Of a DNA stretch of 64,000 nt, positions 1 through 8,964 are shown in pieces (position 1 is the stretch's first letter; every line of letters begins with the position of its first letter). This DNA comes from Dyadobacter sediminis (GTDB lineage Bacteria; Bacteroidota; Bacteroidia; Cytophagales; Spirosomataceae). The notes below the pieces were generated by a model, which saw nothing but the letters and a program-made list of their open reading frames with translations, did not search any database and was not told the DNA's origin. The position numbers and the translations under genes were made by a program. Location: positions 682,001 through 746,000 of the forward strand of contig NZ_VCEI01000011.1 of NCBI RefSeq assembly GCF_005860765.1, written 5' to 3'.

Positions 1-1408
1 TAGGTATGGCAACGGAAATATTGGTCAGCCGAGCAGAAATGTCCACCACAAAGTTAACGGCCGTCTGCAACCAGAATACATTTACAAAACTGACCACCAG
101 CAACAGCAACGCAGCAGGAAGCAGCACATTCGTGAACGCAATGACAAACGGATTTACCAGCCAGAAATAGCTTGGAAACTGGTGAAAATAATAGAGGCTG
201 ATTGGAAAAGTAGCCAGTTGTGCAGCAAAGGAAAGTGCGGTAATCTGCCATGTAAATCTGATTACACGATGGGTCGGAGCAAAAATGCTGCAAATGGGTT
301 CATACAAAAGAAAAATACCCGTCATGGCAAGATAGGAAAGCTGAAAGCCAACGTCATACAAGGCATACGGATCAAAAAACAGGATCAGAAATGCGGAAAC
401 AGCCAGCGTATTCACCGCATGCTGCTTTCTGCCGAATACTTCCGCAACCACAAAAACAATGCACATCAGCGTCGCGCGTTGTACAGACGGCGGCATACCC
501 GTAACCAGCGCATAAAATCCAAGCATCAAAATACTGGTTACGAGATAAAGCATTTTCCCGTATTTCCAGCGCTTCATCCAGCCCAATAAAAAGCTGACTG
601 TCAGAAAAATAATGGCCACATGCATGCCCGAAACGGAAAGGATGTGAACAGTTCCGGAGGTCGTATAATCATCCACCTGATCCGAACGAAGGTCATCCCG
701 ACGTCCGAGCAGCATGGCTTTCACCAGCCCGTATGAACGATCGTCAGTCATGTTTTTCCGGAATTCATGATCCGCCCATTCCGATACTTTCAGGCTCCAC
801 AAACCCGGGCCATCCTGAATTGCTGTTTTAGGTAAAATGGCAAAAGTGCCGTCCGGAAGAAAAACCGTCCACTGAATGCCTTTATTCCTGAGATACCTGC
901 GGTAATCAAATTGAAACGGGTTTGCCGGCGCTTCCGGTACTTTCATGTTGCCATGCACGACAAGCCGGTCACCAACTTCCGGTATGCTTTCCGCATCGGT
1001 CGGAATGCTGACCAAAGCTTTTGCAGAAACCGGGATCCATTTCCCACAACTCAGAATCCGGTGAACGGTTGCTTCCATGCGGACGGATTGCTGTCTTTTT
1101 TCCGGCAAGGTTTTTATTTCCAGCTCGTAATCAGAGTAGGAGTTCAGCTGCAAAGCGTTCAGTTCTGCATTCAGTTTGTTATCCTGAAAAATCCTTACGT
1201 AAATACCCGTAAAAAGCAAAAACACAGAAAAACTGACTGAGAAAGCTGTTTTTCTGTGTTTGAAATGAAACAGGGCGGAAAGTATCAGTAAGACTGCTGC
1301 TGCATATGCGGCATATTGCGGAGGCAAAATAGTTGTAAAATACCCACTCAGCAAAATACCTGTTACCAGAACCGCAACAATACTGACAAAAGGAGCACGG
1401 GACAACAT
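1..1408 (-). CDS. comEC: ComEC/Rec2 family DNA uptake channel protein, 3' end cut off by the window
   Basis: The frame is open from an ATG at 1408 down to base 1, giving 469 residues without a stop, so the C-terminal part lies outside the window. The protein is strongly hydrophobic. The N-terminus has two or three membrane segments, followed by a soluble OB-like stretch containing IPEVGDRLVVHG (DUF4131-type region). The competence core then begins with the signature HILSVSGMHVAII and continues with VTGMPPSVQRATLM, both typical of ComEC/Rec2, the inner-membrane channel for single-stranded DNA in natural transformation. The C-terminal metallo-beta-lactamase-like domain, if present, would be in the missing part. 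The start lies 2 bp after the stop of the upstream zinc protease gene, so they are probably cotranscribed and translationally coupled. Family assignment is firm; competence of this organism is inference. Confidence 0.9.
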   Translation of the reverse strand, partial: MLSRAPFVSIVAVLVTGILLSGYFTTILPPQYAAYAAAVLLILSALFHFKHRKTAFSVSFSVFLLFTGIYVRIFQDNKLNAELNALQLNSYSDYELEIKTLPEKRQQSVRMEATVHRILSCGKWIPVSAKALVSIPTDAESIPEVGDRLVVHGNMKVPEAPANPFQFDYRRYLRNKGIQWTVFLPDGTFAILPKTAIQDGPGLWSLKVSEWADHEFRKNMTDDRSYGLVKAMLLGRRDDLRSDQVDDYTTSGTVHILSVSGMHVAIIFLTVSFLLGWMKRWKYGKMLYLVTSILMLGFYALVTGMPPSVQRATLMCIVFVVAEVFGRKQHAVNTLAVSAFLILFFDPYALYDVGFQLSYLAMTGIFLLYEPICSIFAPTHRVIRFTWQITALSFAAQLATFPISLYYFHQFPSYFWLVNPFVIAFTNVLLPAALLLLVVSFVNVFWLQTAVNFVVDISARLTNISVAIP

Positions 1409-1410
1409 AA

Positions 1411-2697
1411 TTACTTAACCATAAACCTTTTGGTAATTGTTTCCTTGCTCGTTTTTACCTTGAAAAAATAAATACCGCCGGAAAAATTGGTTACATTCAG
1501 AAACGTGCCGTTTACCTGATCTTCTGTCACTTTCTGGCCTTTCTGATTGTATACGCTAACGGTGAACGGTTCGTAATCCGGCGTAAAAACATTGGCTGTA
1601 AGGTAATCGCTGACCGGATTCGGGTACAGTTCCACAATCATCTGATCAGTCGTAATCCTGGAATATTCAACCAGCTTTGCCCTTCTCGGACTCAGCTCCA
1701 GAACCGCGTGCATCCGCTCCTTCTGATCGTTTGTAAATATGCTCATGCATGCATCCGGCGAATAATCCATGTAATTTTCGATCATATTCCGGGATGTAAT
1801 GCCGTTGCATTCCGAAAAAACAGGCGAACAGGAAAGGTCGGTCGTTTCATTCTTTGTAAAAGCCGTTGGTGTATCATTACAGTAATCCGTACCGCATGCC
1901 GTATCGCCCCACGTATGGATCAGTCCTAGCCAGTGCCCTACTTCGTGCGTTGTAGTACGGCCGAGATTGTAAATGGAACTCGTAATGGCTTCGGAATTTC
2001 TGCCGAAATAGCGGAAATCAATGATTACTCCGTCAGTCTGCGCGTCTGTTTCATCCTCCGCTGTTCCTAACCCGGCAGTTTTGTCGTTGATATCCGTTAC
2101 TACGGGAAACTGCGAAGTTCCAAGGTACCGGTCCGAAAGCCGGCAAACCCAGATGTTCAGGTAACGATTTGTAAACCAGGAAGCAGAGATTTCGGCAAGT
2201 TCATCGGCATCGGACAACGGACTGAACTGCGATTTTTCGTTATAGGTCCGGACAATTGTAACCAGTTTGAAACGGATTCTGGTATCCACGGCAAGCGAAT
2301 CGGTATAATAGCCTTTGTAACCGGATGTATTGCCGTAATCTTCATTCAGAACGTCAATCTGGCTCTGGATCTGTTCAGCGGTGATATTGGCATTTCCGGA
2401 ACCGCCGATCCGGTTGTTTTGCTGATCATGCACAACATGAACGACAACCGGAATGGTCACTATATCGTCTGCAGAAGTCCGGAGCCGGGAACGGTTCATA
2501 AGAATCCGTTCCCGGATCAGATCTTCGGACCTGGACCTGGACTTTGCAAGTGCCGGGTTTCGGAGCATTTTCAGCGAATCCAGCTGTGTAGTGGCACACC
2601 GCTGCACGCCGGAATCTTTTTCCTGGGCCGTTGCCTGTGTGAAAAAATACAAGATCAGGAATAGCCCTGAAAAAAGTTTACTGCTCCGATTTTTCAT
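1411..2697 (-). CDS. Secreted M43-type (pappalysin/cytophagalysin-like) zinc metalloprotease with T9SS type A sorting domain
   Basis: A 428-residue exported protease. It has a Sec signal peptide (residues 1-24, ending TQATAQ) and a catalytic domain with the extended metzincin zinc motif HEVGHWLGLIH (H251, E252, H255, H261), followed by a Met-turn-like NYMDYS. This combination is typical of the pappalysin-type M43B family. Two Cys-rich segments after the zinc motif probably form disulfides. The last 80 or so residues (from VELYPNPVSDYL to KRFMVK) match a Por secretion-system type A C-terminal domain, so the protein should cross the outer membrane by T9SS and be surface-attached or released. 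The ATG at 2697 overlaps the phoH-like gene by 20 bp, and its stop sits 2 bp before comEC. The substrate is unknown. Confidence 0.9.
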   Translation of the reverse strand: MKNRSSKLFSGLFLILYFFTQATAQEKDSGVQRCATTQLDSLKMLRNPALAKSRSRSEDLIRERILMNRSRLRTSADDIVTIPVVVHVVHDQQNNRIGGSGNANITAEQIQSQIDVLNEDYGNTSGYKGYYTDSLAVDTRIRFKLVTIVRTYNEKSQFSPLSDADELAEISASWFTNRYLNIWVCRLSDRYLGTSQFPVVTDINDKTAGLGTAEDETDAQTDGVIIDFRYFGRNSEAITSSIYNLGRTTTHEVGHWLGLIHTWGDTACGTDYCNDTPTAFTKNETTDLSCSPVFSECNGITSRNMIENYMDYSPDACMSIFTNDQKERMHAVLELSPRRAKLVEYSRITTDQMIVELYPNPVSDYLTANVFTPDYEPFTVSVYNQKGQKVTEDQVNGTFLNVTNFSGGIYFFKVKTSKETITKRFMVK

Positions 2698-3625
2698 ATG
2701 CTGCTAGTATATCCTTGACAAGGCGGTGTCTGACCACATCAGAACCGTCCAGTTCCACAAAACTGATGCCCTTGATTCCTTTTAAAACATTCAGTGAATC
2801 GATCAGGCCGGATTTTAGATTTTTGGGCAAATCGATCTGCGATTTATCACCGGTAATGATTGCTTTTGAACTCGGGCCCATCCGCGTCAGGAACATTTTC
2901 ATCTGCATCGGCGTCGTGTTCTGCGCTTCGTCAAGCAGGATAAATGCATTGTTCAGCGTACGTCCGCGCATGTAAGCCAGCGGCGCTATTTCAATCACAC
3001 GGCTTTCCAGATACAATTTCAGCTTTTCGGGCGCGATCATATCATCCAGTGCGTCATAGATAGGTCTCAGGTAGGGATCTATTTTTTCTTTCAGATCGCC
3101 TGGCAGAAATCCGAGGTTCTCTCCTGCTTCCACGGCAGGGCGTGTAATGATAATTTTCTTGACTTCCTTATTTTTCAATGCCCGTACAGCAATGGCCACG
3201 GCTGTGTACGTTTTTCCTGTTCCCGCCGGTCCCACTGCAAATACAAGGTCATATTTGGCAGCCTGTTCAACGAGTAATTTCTGGTTCGGCGTCTTGGCCT
3301 TTACGACAAGCCCTTTATTGCCGTAAATAATGACATCGTCATCATCCTCACCGGTCTTGGTACTTGTTTTGGAAATTCCGTTTAAATATCCTTTTACATT
3401 ATCGTTGGTCACTTTTCCATACTTCTGATAATGCGCAAGCAATGAATCCATTACATCTGTGATTCTGATTATTTCGGGAGCAGTTCCCTGAATGCGGATC
3501 TCGTTTCCGCGTGAAATGATTTTACTTTCCGGGAAAGCGGCGGCGACTTCCTTGATATTCGAATTGTGAATACCCAGAAAATCCACCATGGAAACGTCTT
3601 CGAGCGTTATGATTTTTTCCAGCAA
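2678..3625 (-). CDS. PhoH-like P-loop ATPase
   Basis: A 315-residue cytoplasmic PhoH family protein. It shows an N-terminal KH-like/PhoH-specific stretch, then Walker A GPAGTGKT (around residues 131-138), a conserved ITRPAVEAGENLGFLPGDL block and the Walker B/DEAQ region LLDEAQNTTPMQMKMFLTRMG. Length and motif order are those of ordinary bacterial PhoH (YbeZ-type), an ATPase linked to RNA metabolism; its biochemical role is incompletely known. It is the first gene of a minus-strand run (phoH-like > zinc protease > comEC), with a 20-bp overlap to the next gene. It is divergent from dnaB across a 246-bp AT-rich spacer. The assignment rests on motifs and is secure. Confidence 0.93.
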   Translation of the reverse strand: MLEKIITLEDVSMVDFLGIHNSNIKEVAAAFPESKIISRGNEIRIQGTAPEIIRITDVMDSLLAHYQKYGKVTNDNVKGYLNGISKTSTKTGEDDDDVIIYGNKGLVVKAKTPNQKLLVEQAAKYDLVFAVGPAGTGKTYTAVAIAVRALKNKEVKKIIITRPAVEAGENLGFLPGDLKEKIDPYLRPIYDALDDMIAPEKLKLYLESRVIEIAPLAYMRGRTLNNAFILLDEAQNTTPMQMKMFLTRMGPSSKAIITGDKSQIDLPKNLKSGLIDSLNVLKGIKGISFVELDGSDVVRHRLVKDILAAYEKSEQ

Positions 3626-3871
3626 ATGAATTAAAGTTTAGTGTTTGTCTATTTGTTCTAAAATTTAGTAATAATAACCACATTTATAAAACATAAAACG
3701 CGTTTTTGCAATTATAATATCAAAACTCAACCGGAAAAATGAATATATTCCAACCAACTCTTTCATTATCAGATATACAGAAAAAACAACCTTTTTTGAA
3801 AATATTTATTTGATTCAAGTTAGCTGATCTTTCTTTTGTTCACACGGTGCAATCATTAACTTTGTCTTAAC
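3626..3871. other. AT-rich divergent intergenic region between phoH-like gene and dnaB
   Basis: A 246-bp non-coding, AT-rich spacer containing the divergent promoters of the phoH-like gene and dnaB. Apart from the dnaB promoter listed separately, no repeat or RNA gene is visible. Poly-A and poly-T runs are frequent, as expected for promoter DNA. Confidence 0.6.
3835..3864 (+). promoter_or_regulatory. Probable dnaB promoter (Bacteroidota -33/-7 type)
   Basis: TTTG at 3835-3838 and a perfect TAACTTTG (consensus TAnnTTTG) at 3857-3864 are separated by 18 bp, fitting the known Bacteroidota primary sigma factor spacing. The ATG of dnaB is at 3872, only 7 bp after the -7 element, so the transcript would have almost no leader. 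Confidence 0.6.
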
Positions 3872-5491
3872 ATGGAAAACGAAAAAGCACCCAATAACTA
3901 CTCAAGAGCAGGATCAAAGCAAGGTATTGCTGCCAAGAAGCCCTACGGCACCCGTACACCAGCTATCGAACAGACTTTCAGTAAGTTACCTCCTCAGGCC
4001 ATTGATCTCGAGGAAGCTGTTCTGGGTGCTTTAATGATCGAAAAAGACGCATTGACAGCCGTTGCCGACATTCTGCGTCCGGACAGCTTTTACAAAGAAG
4101 CACACGTCCGGATTTACACGGCAATCATAACGCTTTTTGCTGATTCCGAGCCGATTGATATGCTTACCGTTACTTCCAAGCTGCGCAGCACCGGCGAGCT
4201 GGAACTGATCGGCGGGGCAGCTTACATCATGGAGCTTACTTCCAAAGTGAACTCCGCAGCCAACATCGAATTCCATGCGCGTATTATTTCACAAGCCTTT
4301 ATCAAACGCGAACTGATCAAGGTGGCTTCCGAGATCCAGCGTGATGCTTTTGAAGATACGACCGACGTGTTCAGGCTGCTGGACAAAACGGAACAGGCGC
4401 TGTTTTCGATTTCGGAATCCAACATCAAGAAAAATTACGCCGATATGGGCGCATTGATGCGCCAGGCTCTGGCCGAACTGGATCAGAAAAAGAACAATAA
4501 AGACGGTCTGACCGGTGTTCCTTCCGGTTTCAGTGCGCTGGACCGGCTTACTTCCGGATGGCAGAAAACGGAACTCATGATTCTGGCTGCACGGCCGGGT
4601 ATGGGAAAAACCGCTTTTGTGGTTTCTTCTCTCCGTAACGCTGCGGTCGACTTTAATATGCCGGTGGCTATATTTTCCCTTGAAATGTCGTCTGTACAGC
4701 TTGTAAACAGGCTTATTTCAGCAGAGGCAGAAATTGACAGTGAAAAAATCAGGAAAGGAAGCCTTGCACCGCACGAATGGGAACAGCTTCACCACCGCAT
4801 TCACCGTCTGACCAACGCGCCTATTTTTATTGATGACACGCCGGCGCTTTCCATTCTGGAACTGCGCGCCAAATGCCGCCGTCTGAAAGCACAGCATGAT
4901 ATACAGATGATTGTTATCGATTATCTTCAGCTGATGACGGGTGATACAGGCGGCAAAGGCGCAGGTAACCGGGAGCAGGAAATTGCCATGATCTCGCGCT
5001 CGCTTAAGAACCTGGCCAAAGAGCTGGATGTTCCGGTGATTGCGTTGTCGCAGCTTAGCCGTGCCGTGGAAACTCGCGGCGGTGAAAAACGTCCTCAACT
5101 TTCCGATTTGCGTGAATCGGGTTCTATCGAGCAGGATGCCGATATGGTTATTTTCCTTTATCGCCCTGAATACTATGGTATTACGGAAGACGAATCCGGT
5201 AATTCGGTAGCTGGCATCGGAGAAGTAATTCTGGCCAAAAACCGTGCCGGGTCACTCGATACCATTCAGCTGCGGTTTATCGGAAAGTATACCAAATTTG
5301 CCGATCTGGATTCACAGTTTACACCGGCACCTTTCTCTGTTGACCGGCCCCTGCAAACAACCAATCCGATTGCATCTTTTGAAAGTCAGAGCAAGCCGGC
5401 ACCGGCGGGCGGAGGCGGAACTTTGAGAAGCCGCGCCAACGATCTGAGCAATTTTGATTACAAAGGCCCGGACAGTGAACCGCCATTCTGA
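3872..5491 (+). CDS. dnaB: Replicative DNA helicase DnaB
   Basis: A 539-residue hexameric replicative helicase that unwinds DNA at the fork in the 5' to 3' direction. The N-terminal primase-interacting helical domain (about residues 30-190, with LPPQAIDLEEAVLGALM) is followed by the RecA-like ATPase. That domain begins at TGVPSGFSALDRLTSGW, with Walker A RPGMGKT around residues 240-247, Walker B VIDYLQLM, and the conserved LSQLSRAVE and RPQLSDLRESGSIEQDAD blocks. A poorly conserved, Gly/Pro-rich tail of about 60 residues follows. No intein is present. The ATG at 3872 is preceded by a good promoter. It is monocistronic as far as can be seen. Confidence 0.97.
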   Translation: MENEKAPNNYSRAGSKQGIAAKKPYGTRTPAIEQTFSKLPPQAIDLEEAVLGALMIEKDALTAVADILRPDSFYKEAHVRIYTAIITLFADSEPIDMLTVTSKLRSTGELELIGGAAYIMELTSKVNSAANIEFHARIISQAFIKRELIKVASEIQRDAFEDTTDVFRLLDKTEQALFSISESNIKKNYADMGALMRQALAELDQKKNNKDGLTGVPSGFSALDRLTSGWQKTELMILAARPGMGKTAFVVSSLRNAAVDFNMPVAIFSLEMSSVQLVNRLISAEAEIDSEKIRKGSLAPHEWEQLHHRIHRLTNAPIFIDDTPALSILELRAKCRRLKAQHDIQMIVIDYLQLMTGDTGGKGAGNREQEIAMISRSLKNLAKELDVPVIALSQLSRAVETRGGEKRPQLSDLRESGSIEQDADMVIFLYRPEYYGITEDESGNSVAGIGEVILAKNRAGSLDTIQLRFIGKYTKFADLDSQFTPAPFSVDRPLQTTNPIASFESQSKPAPAGGGGTLRSRANDLSNFDYKGPDSEPPF

Positions 5492-5623
5492 TGTGCGAAT
5501 TTGTATAAAACAAATACCGTTTGAAAACTGAGACTTGCCGCTTGGTAAGTATTCATCCTGTTCATGGTTCTGTTCTGAGATAATTCCTTCATATAGCAGT
5601 GTTGTTGCCTGAACACATGCTGT

Positions 5624-6949
5624 ATGAATAAAAAAACTACCCTTTTTACCTGTCTTTATTTCTTGTCCGCCTTGCTGCTGCAATGCAGCCGGCATGAAAG
5701 TCTTACGCCCAATAATCCTGCGGCTATTCACAGCAATTCCCTTTCAGTCAGCGATAAAGATGCGGCTGAACTGGCCCGTAACTTCCTGAAAAAAGATGAA
5801 AATCAAAACATGGCTGGAAATGAAAAGCTGCGTTTAAAGGAAAGTTCGGTTCATTCCGTACCCAGACGGGTCTGGAATGTTAAAACTTTGTATGATGATG
5901 CAGGCAATCCGCTGATGCATGTCATTCATTTTGAATCAGATCAAAGTGCGGAACATGGATTTGTGATCCTTGCTGCGGACAAGCGCGTTGTTCCCGTTCT
6001 TGCAAAAAGCGACAGCGGAACTTTCAGTCTGGAAGGAGAAAATCCCGGTCCGGGGATCTGGTTTGAGCGTGTCAAAAAAGAAGTTTCCGAAGGAACAAAA
6101 AGAATGAAAGTTCCGGAAAAAGGCATCGCCCTGATGTGGAAAAAACTGAATGAAAATAAAACCAGTCTGCTATCCGAAACACCTGATTACGAACCGCCTG
6201 TCGATCCGTATTACTGTCCGCCGGATACTTACTATGACAGCGGACTGCTGATTACATCAATTTGGAGGCAGGATGAAGTTTACAACATGTATTGTCCAAC
6301 AAGATCTTGTGGTAAATGCTCTTATGCATATGCAGGTTGCGGAGCAGTTGCAATAGCTCAAGTCTGGAATGCAAAGTGTAACCAGAAACCCAAAACTTAC
6401 TCCATTGCGCCCGGACCTGTATTAAACTATAATTTTCCATTAAAAGATGTAAGGTCAACAATTAGCTGCACTTCTGTTAACCCAAATGACATGCAGATCG
6501 CCAATATGATTCGGGTTGCGGGGATGTTTGCAGAATCTGACTATAATTTTCTGAACTGCAACACGATGACATGGAGGAAAGATATCAAAACTGCTTTTCA
6601 AGCAGCCGGATATTCCAATCCAGGAAGCTGGGTTAATTTTAATAATTCAACAAACCAGGTTCGTTCGGAATTAATGAGCGGACATCCGGTCATTATGGAC
6701 GGTACAAACACCACTCTAGGCTTTGACAATTGGCATATTTGGGTCATGGTGGGTATTCGGGAGACGATTTTACACGGCGTGGTTGATCTAAATGGGTCAC
6801 CTACCTGCATGGCGTGGACGTATAACATGTATTACCTCAACTGGGGCTGGGGAGGCAAAGATAATGGATGGTATGCCATGGGAAATTTTATTGGTGATAA
6901 AGTAAATTATGACACATCCTTAAACGTAACCCTTGGCATGCGGCCATGA
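5624..6949 (+). CDS. C10 family (streptopain/SpeB-like) cysteine protease, probable lipoprotein
   Basis: A 441-residue exported protease precursor. The N-terminus is a lipoprotein-type signal ending LLLQCSRH (lipobox Cys21). It is followed by a propeptide of the Spi/streptopain inhibitor type (with VWNVKTLYDDAGNPLMHVIHFE and GFVILAADKRVVPVL). The mature domain has the nucleophile in YAGCGAVAIAQVW (Cys239) and the general-base His in NWHIWVM (His371), then the family hallmark LNWGWGGKDNGWY near the C-terminus. This order matches peptidase family C10 as in streptopain and the Bacteroides Bfp proteases. The stop overlaps the start of the next gene (ATGA), so a small lipoprotein is coupled to it. 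The 3' half looks slightly richer in A+T than the surrounding genes. Target proteins are unknown. Confidence 0.88.
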   Translation: MNKKTTLFTCLYFLSALLLQCSRHESLTPNNPAAIHSNSLSVSDKDAAELARNFLKKDENQNMAGNEKLRLKESSVHSVPRRVWNVKTLYDDAGNPLMHVIHFESDQSAEHGFVILAADKRVVPVLAKSDSGTFSLEGENPGPGIWFERVKKEVSEGTKRMKVPEKGIALMWKKLNENKTSLLSETPDYEPPVDPYYCPPDTYYDSGLLITSIWRQDEVYNMYCPTRSCGKCSYAYAGCGAVAIAQVWNAKCNQKPKTYSIAPGPVLNYNFPLKDVRSTISCTSVNPNDMQIANMIRVAGMFAESDYNFLNCNTMTWRKDIKTAFQAAGYSNPGSWVNFNNSTNQVRSELMSGHPVIMDGTNTTLGFDNWHIWVMVGIRETILHGVVDLNGSPTCMAWTYNMYYLNWGWGGKDNGWYAMGNFIGDKVNYDTSLNVTLGMRP

Positions 6950-7425
6950 GCAATTATATGAAGCCATTTAAATATCAATACACGCGTTTTTTTGTTCTAA
7001 GTCTTCTGATTTCTTCCTGCGAGTATCCATTTAACATTGTTATGGTTTCACAAACATATGATGTGAAGCAAGAAGCCGAACGGCGTTATTATACCAAAAG
7101 CAAAACTTCCATTTTCTTTGATCGTGTAAACTACCAGACACTGGAATTTAAAGGTGACACGATGATTCTGACGGTAAATGATAAAATCATGGATACCATT
7201 TATCTGAAAGACGATTATTGGCTGGGAAAAAAGAAAAAGGGAATCAAGATCTTTAAAGGCATCTCCGCCACTACCAAGGAACATAGAACCATTCGCTGCA
7301 CAGTGGAACATATTAAAGATAGAGGCTTGCAACGACTGGTTACCAGTGAAATTATGACGGGTGATTACAATCCAGCTGCTGACACCGTTTGGACGTATTA
7401 TGAGTTGCTTCCAAGCCAGTTTTAA
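6946..7425 (+). CDS. Small lipoprotein of unknown function coupled to the C10 protease
   Basis: A 159-residue protein with a short hydrophobic signal and lipobox LLISSCEYP. The rest is soluble, rich in Lys and Thr, with predicted beta-strands (TLEFKGDTMILTVNDKIMDTIYL). No family is recognised. The ATG overlaps the stop codon of the C10 protease gene by 4 bp, a strong sign of translational coupling. In Bacteroides, C10 proteases are known to be co-encoded with small staphostatin- or propeptide-like inhibitors, so an inhibitor or chaperone role is a reasonable guess. No clear sequence match to those inhibitors can be seen by eye. ATG alternatives at 6946 (MSNYMK) or four codons later are both possible. 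Confidence 0.72.
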   Translation: MSNYMKPFKYQYTRFFVLSLLISSCEYPFNIVMVSQTYDVKQEAERRYYTKSKTSIFFDRVNYQTLEFKGDTMILTVNDKIMDTIYLKDDYWLGKKKKGIKIFKGISATTKEHRTIRCTVEHIKDRGLQRLVTSEIMTGDYNPAADTVWTYYELLPSQF

Positions 7426-7449
7426 ACAGAGCAATATGCGGCATCAAAT

Positions 7450-7484
7450 GCAACAACCCGGAACTGGTGATTCCGGGTTGTTGC
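7450..7484. terminator. Perfect hairpin between convergent genes
   Basis: A 14-bp perfect inverted repeat (GCAACAACCCGGAA / TTCCGGGTTGTTGC) with a 7-nt loop lies between the 3' ends of the lipoprotein gene and rlmD. No long U tract follows, but its position suits a bidirectional terminator. Confidence 0.65.
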
Positions 7485-7502
7485 TTGCTCATTGTATTTG
7501 CC

Positions 7503-8903
7503 TTAATTTTTCCGAACCAGCAATGCCACGTTTTCGACATGATGTGTGTTCGGGAACATATCCACAGGCTGGACTTTGGTTACTTCATAGTGCTCCGACA
7601 TCAATGCCAGATCGCGCGCCTGTGTGGCGGTGTTGCAGCTGACATAAACAATTTTTTGCGGTTCTGCTTTCAGGATCGTTTCCACAACCGGTACATCCAT
7701 ACCCGCACGCGGCGGATCGGTAATAATGACGTCCGGTTTGCCATGCTGCATCAGGAAATTTTCATTCATAATCCAGCGCATATCGCCCGAAAAAAATGAC
7801 GTATTGCTTATGCCGTTCAGTTCGGAATTCCGGCGTGCATCTTCCACAGCTGCCTCCACATACTCTATGCCGACTACTTTTTTTGCTCTTCTTGCCACGA
7901 AATTGGCAATGGTCCCGGTTCCGGTATAAAGGTCGTACACGGATTCATTTCCCGTCAGTCCGGCATATTCCCGTGCCACACTGAACAATTGATACGCCTG
8001 TTCCGAATTGGTCTGGTAAAAAGATTTGGGCCCGACCAGAAACGTCAGGTCTTCCATGGTTTCCCGGATGAATTTTTCTCCCGAATAATTGATTACTTCC
8101 TGATCCTGATACGAATCGTTTCCTTTCAGATTTACGATGTAATTCAGCGACGTAATTTCGGTATGCGTTTTTTTGAGGTATTCCATCACCAATTCAATGG
8201 CCTCGTCATGCTGCTCGCCAAATTGCACGATTACCATTACATCACCCGTATTGGCCGTTCGCACAACCAAATTGCGCAACGTGCCTTTATTAAAGCGTAC
8301 ATCGTAGTACGGAATGTTATGCAGTTCGCCGAAATGATGCAGCGAATTGCGGATCGTATTGGATGGGTCCGGCTGCAGATGGCAGTGATTTACCGTAAAA
8401 ATTTTATCAAATCTTTTGGGCACATGAAACCCGAGCGCATGTTTGGAATACACCTGCCCGGAATCCATCTGTTCCTTGGTGAGCCAGCGCCAGTTTGAAA
8501 AGGTAAATTCCAGCTTGTTCCGGTAATATTCCGTTTTTGGAGCCGCAAGGATCTGATTGACAGCAACATTCCTGATCTTTCCGAGCCTTTCAAAATGATC
8601 GATAACCTGTTGCCGCTTGAAATGCAACTGGTGCTCGTACGCAATGTGCTGCCATTTGCAACCGCCGCATACATCATGGTGCAGACAGTAAGGTTCGGTA
8701 CGCAGATCGGATTTCTTGTGGATTCTGGTTACAATCGCTTCCTTTAACTTCTTTTTTGTTTTAACCACCTGAAGATCGACTATGTCACCCGGAGCCACAT
8801 TGCCTTCTACAAAAATTACGCCGTCTTCCGATTTAAATATACATTTGCCTTCTGCCGCAAAATCGGTAATTTCAACGTACTCATACTGATTATTCTTAAG
8901 CAT
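7503..8903 (-). CDS. rlmD: 23S rRNA (uracil-C5)-methyltransferase RlmD
   Basis: About 466 residues; SAM-dependent methylation of a 23S rRNA uridine to m5U. An N-terminal TRAM (RNA-binding) domain spans about residues 5-60. It is followed by iron-sulfur ligands in CLHHDVCGGCKWQH (Cys73, 79, 82) and a later Cys in the VNHCHLQPD segment. The Rossmann methyltransferase domain has YDLYTGTGTIANFVA for SAM binding, ITDPPRAGMD, and the nucleophile loop VYVSCNTATQARDL. The ATG at 8903 was chosen; a TTG 39 bp upstream is in frame but adds a charged stretch not expected ahead of TRAM. RumA/RlmD versus the closely related RlmCD specificity cannot be resolved by eye. Divergent from the T9SS cargo gene, with about 60 bp between starts. 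Confidence 0.92.
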   Translation of the reverse strand: MLKNNQYEYVEITDFAAEGKCIFKSEDGVIFVEGNVAPGDIVDLQVVKTKKKLKEAIVTRIHKKSDLRTEPYCLHHDVCGGCKWQHIAYEHQLHFKRQQVIDHFERLGKIRNVAVNQILAAPKTEYYRNKLEFTFSNWRWLTKEQMDSGQVYSKHALGFHVPKRFDKIFTVNHCHLQPDPSNTIRNSLHHFGELHNIPYYDVRFNKGTLRNLVVRTANTGDVMVIVQFGEQHDEAIELVMEYLKKTHTEITSLNYIVNLKGNDSYQDQEVINYSGEKFIRETMEDLTFLVGPKSFYQTNSEQAYQLFSVAREYAGLTGNESVYDLYTGTGTIANFVARRAKKVVGIEYVEAAVEDARRNSELNGISNTSFFSGDMRWIMNENFLMQHGKPDVIITDPPRAGMDVPVVETILKAEPQKIVYVSCNTATQARDLALMSEHYEVTKVQPVDMFPNTHHVENVALLVRKN

Positions 8904-8964
8904 ATTCCTGTTTTTAAATTCTGATTCAACCTTATAGGACAAATTTTTACTGTTACATCAAGCC

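Noticed and set aside
182..1240. Plus-strand frames of 60-135 codons in the first 1.3 kb
   Set aside because: They are antisense to the comEC gene, whose minus-strand frame is continuous and carries clear family motifs.
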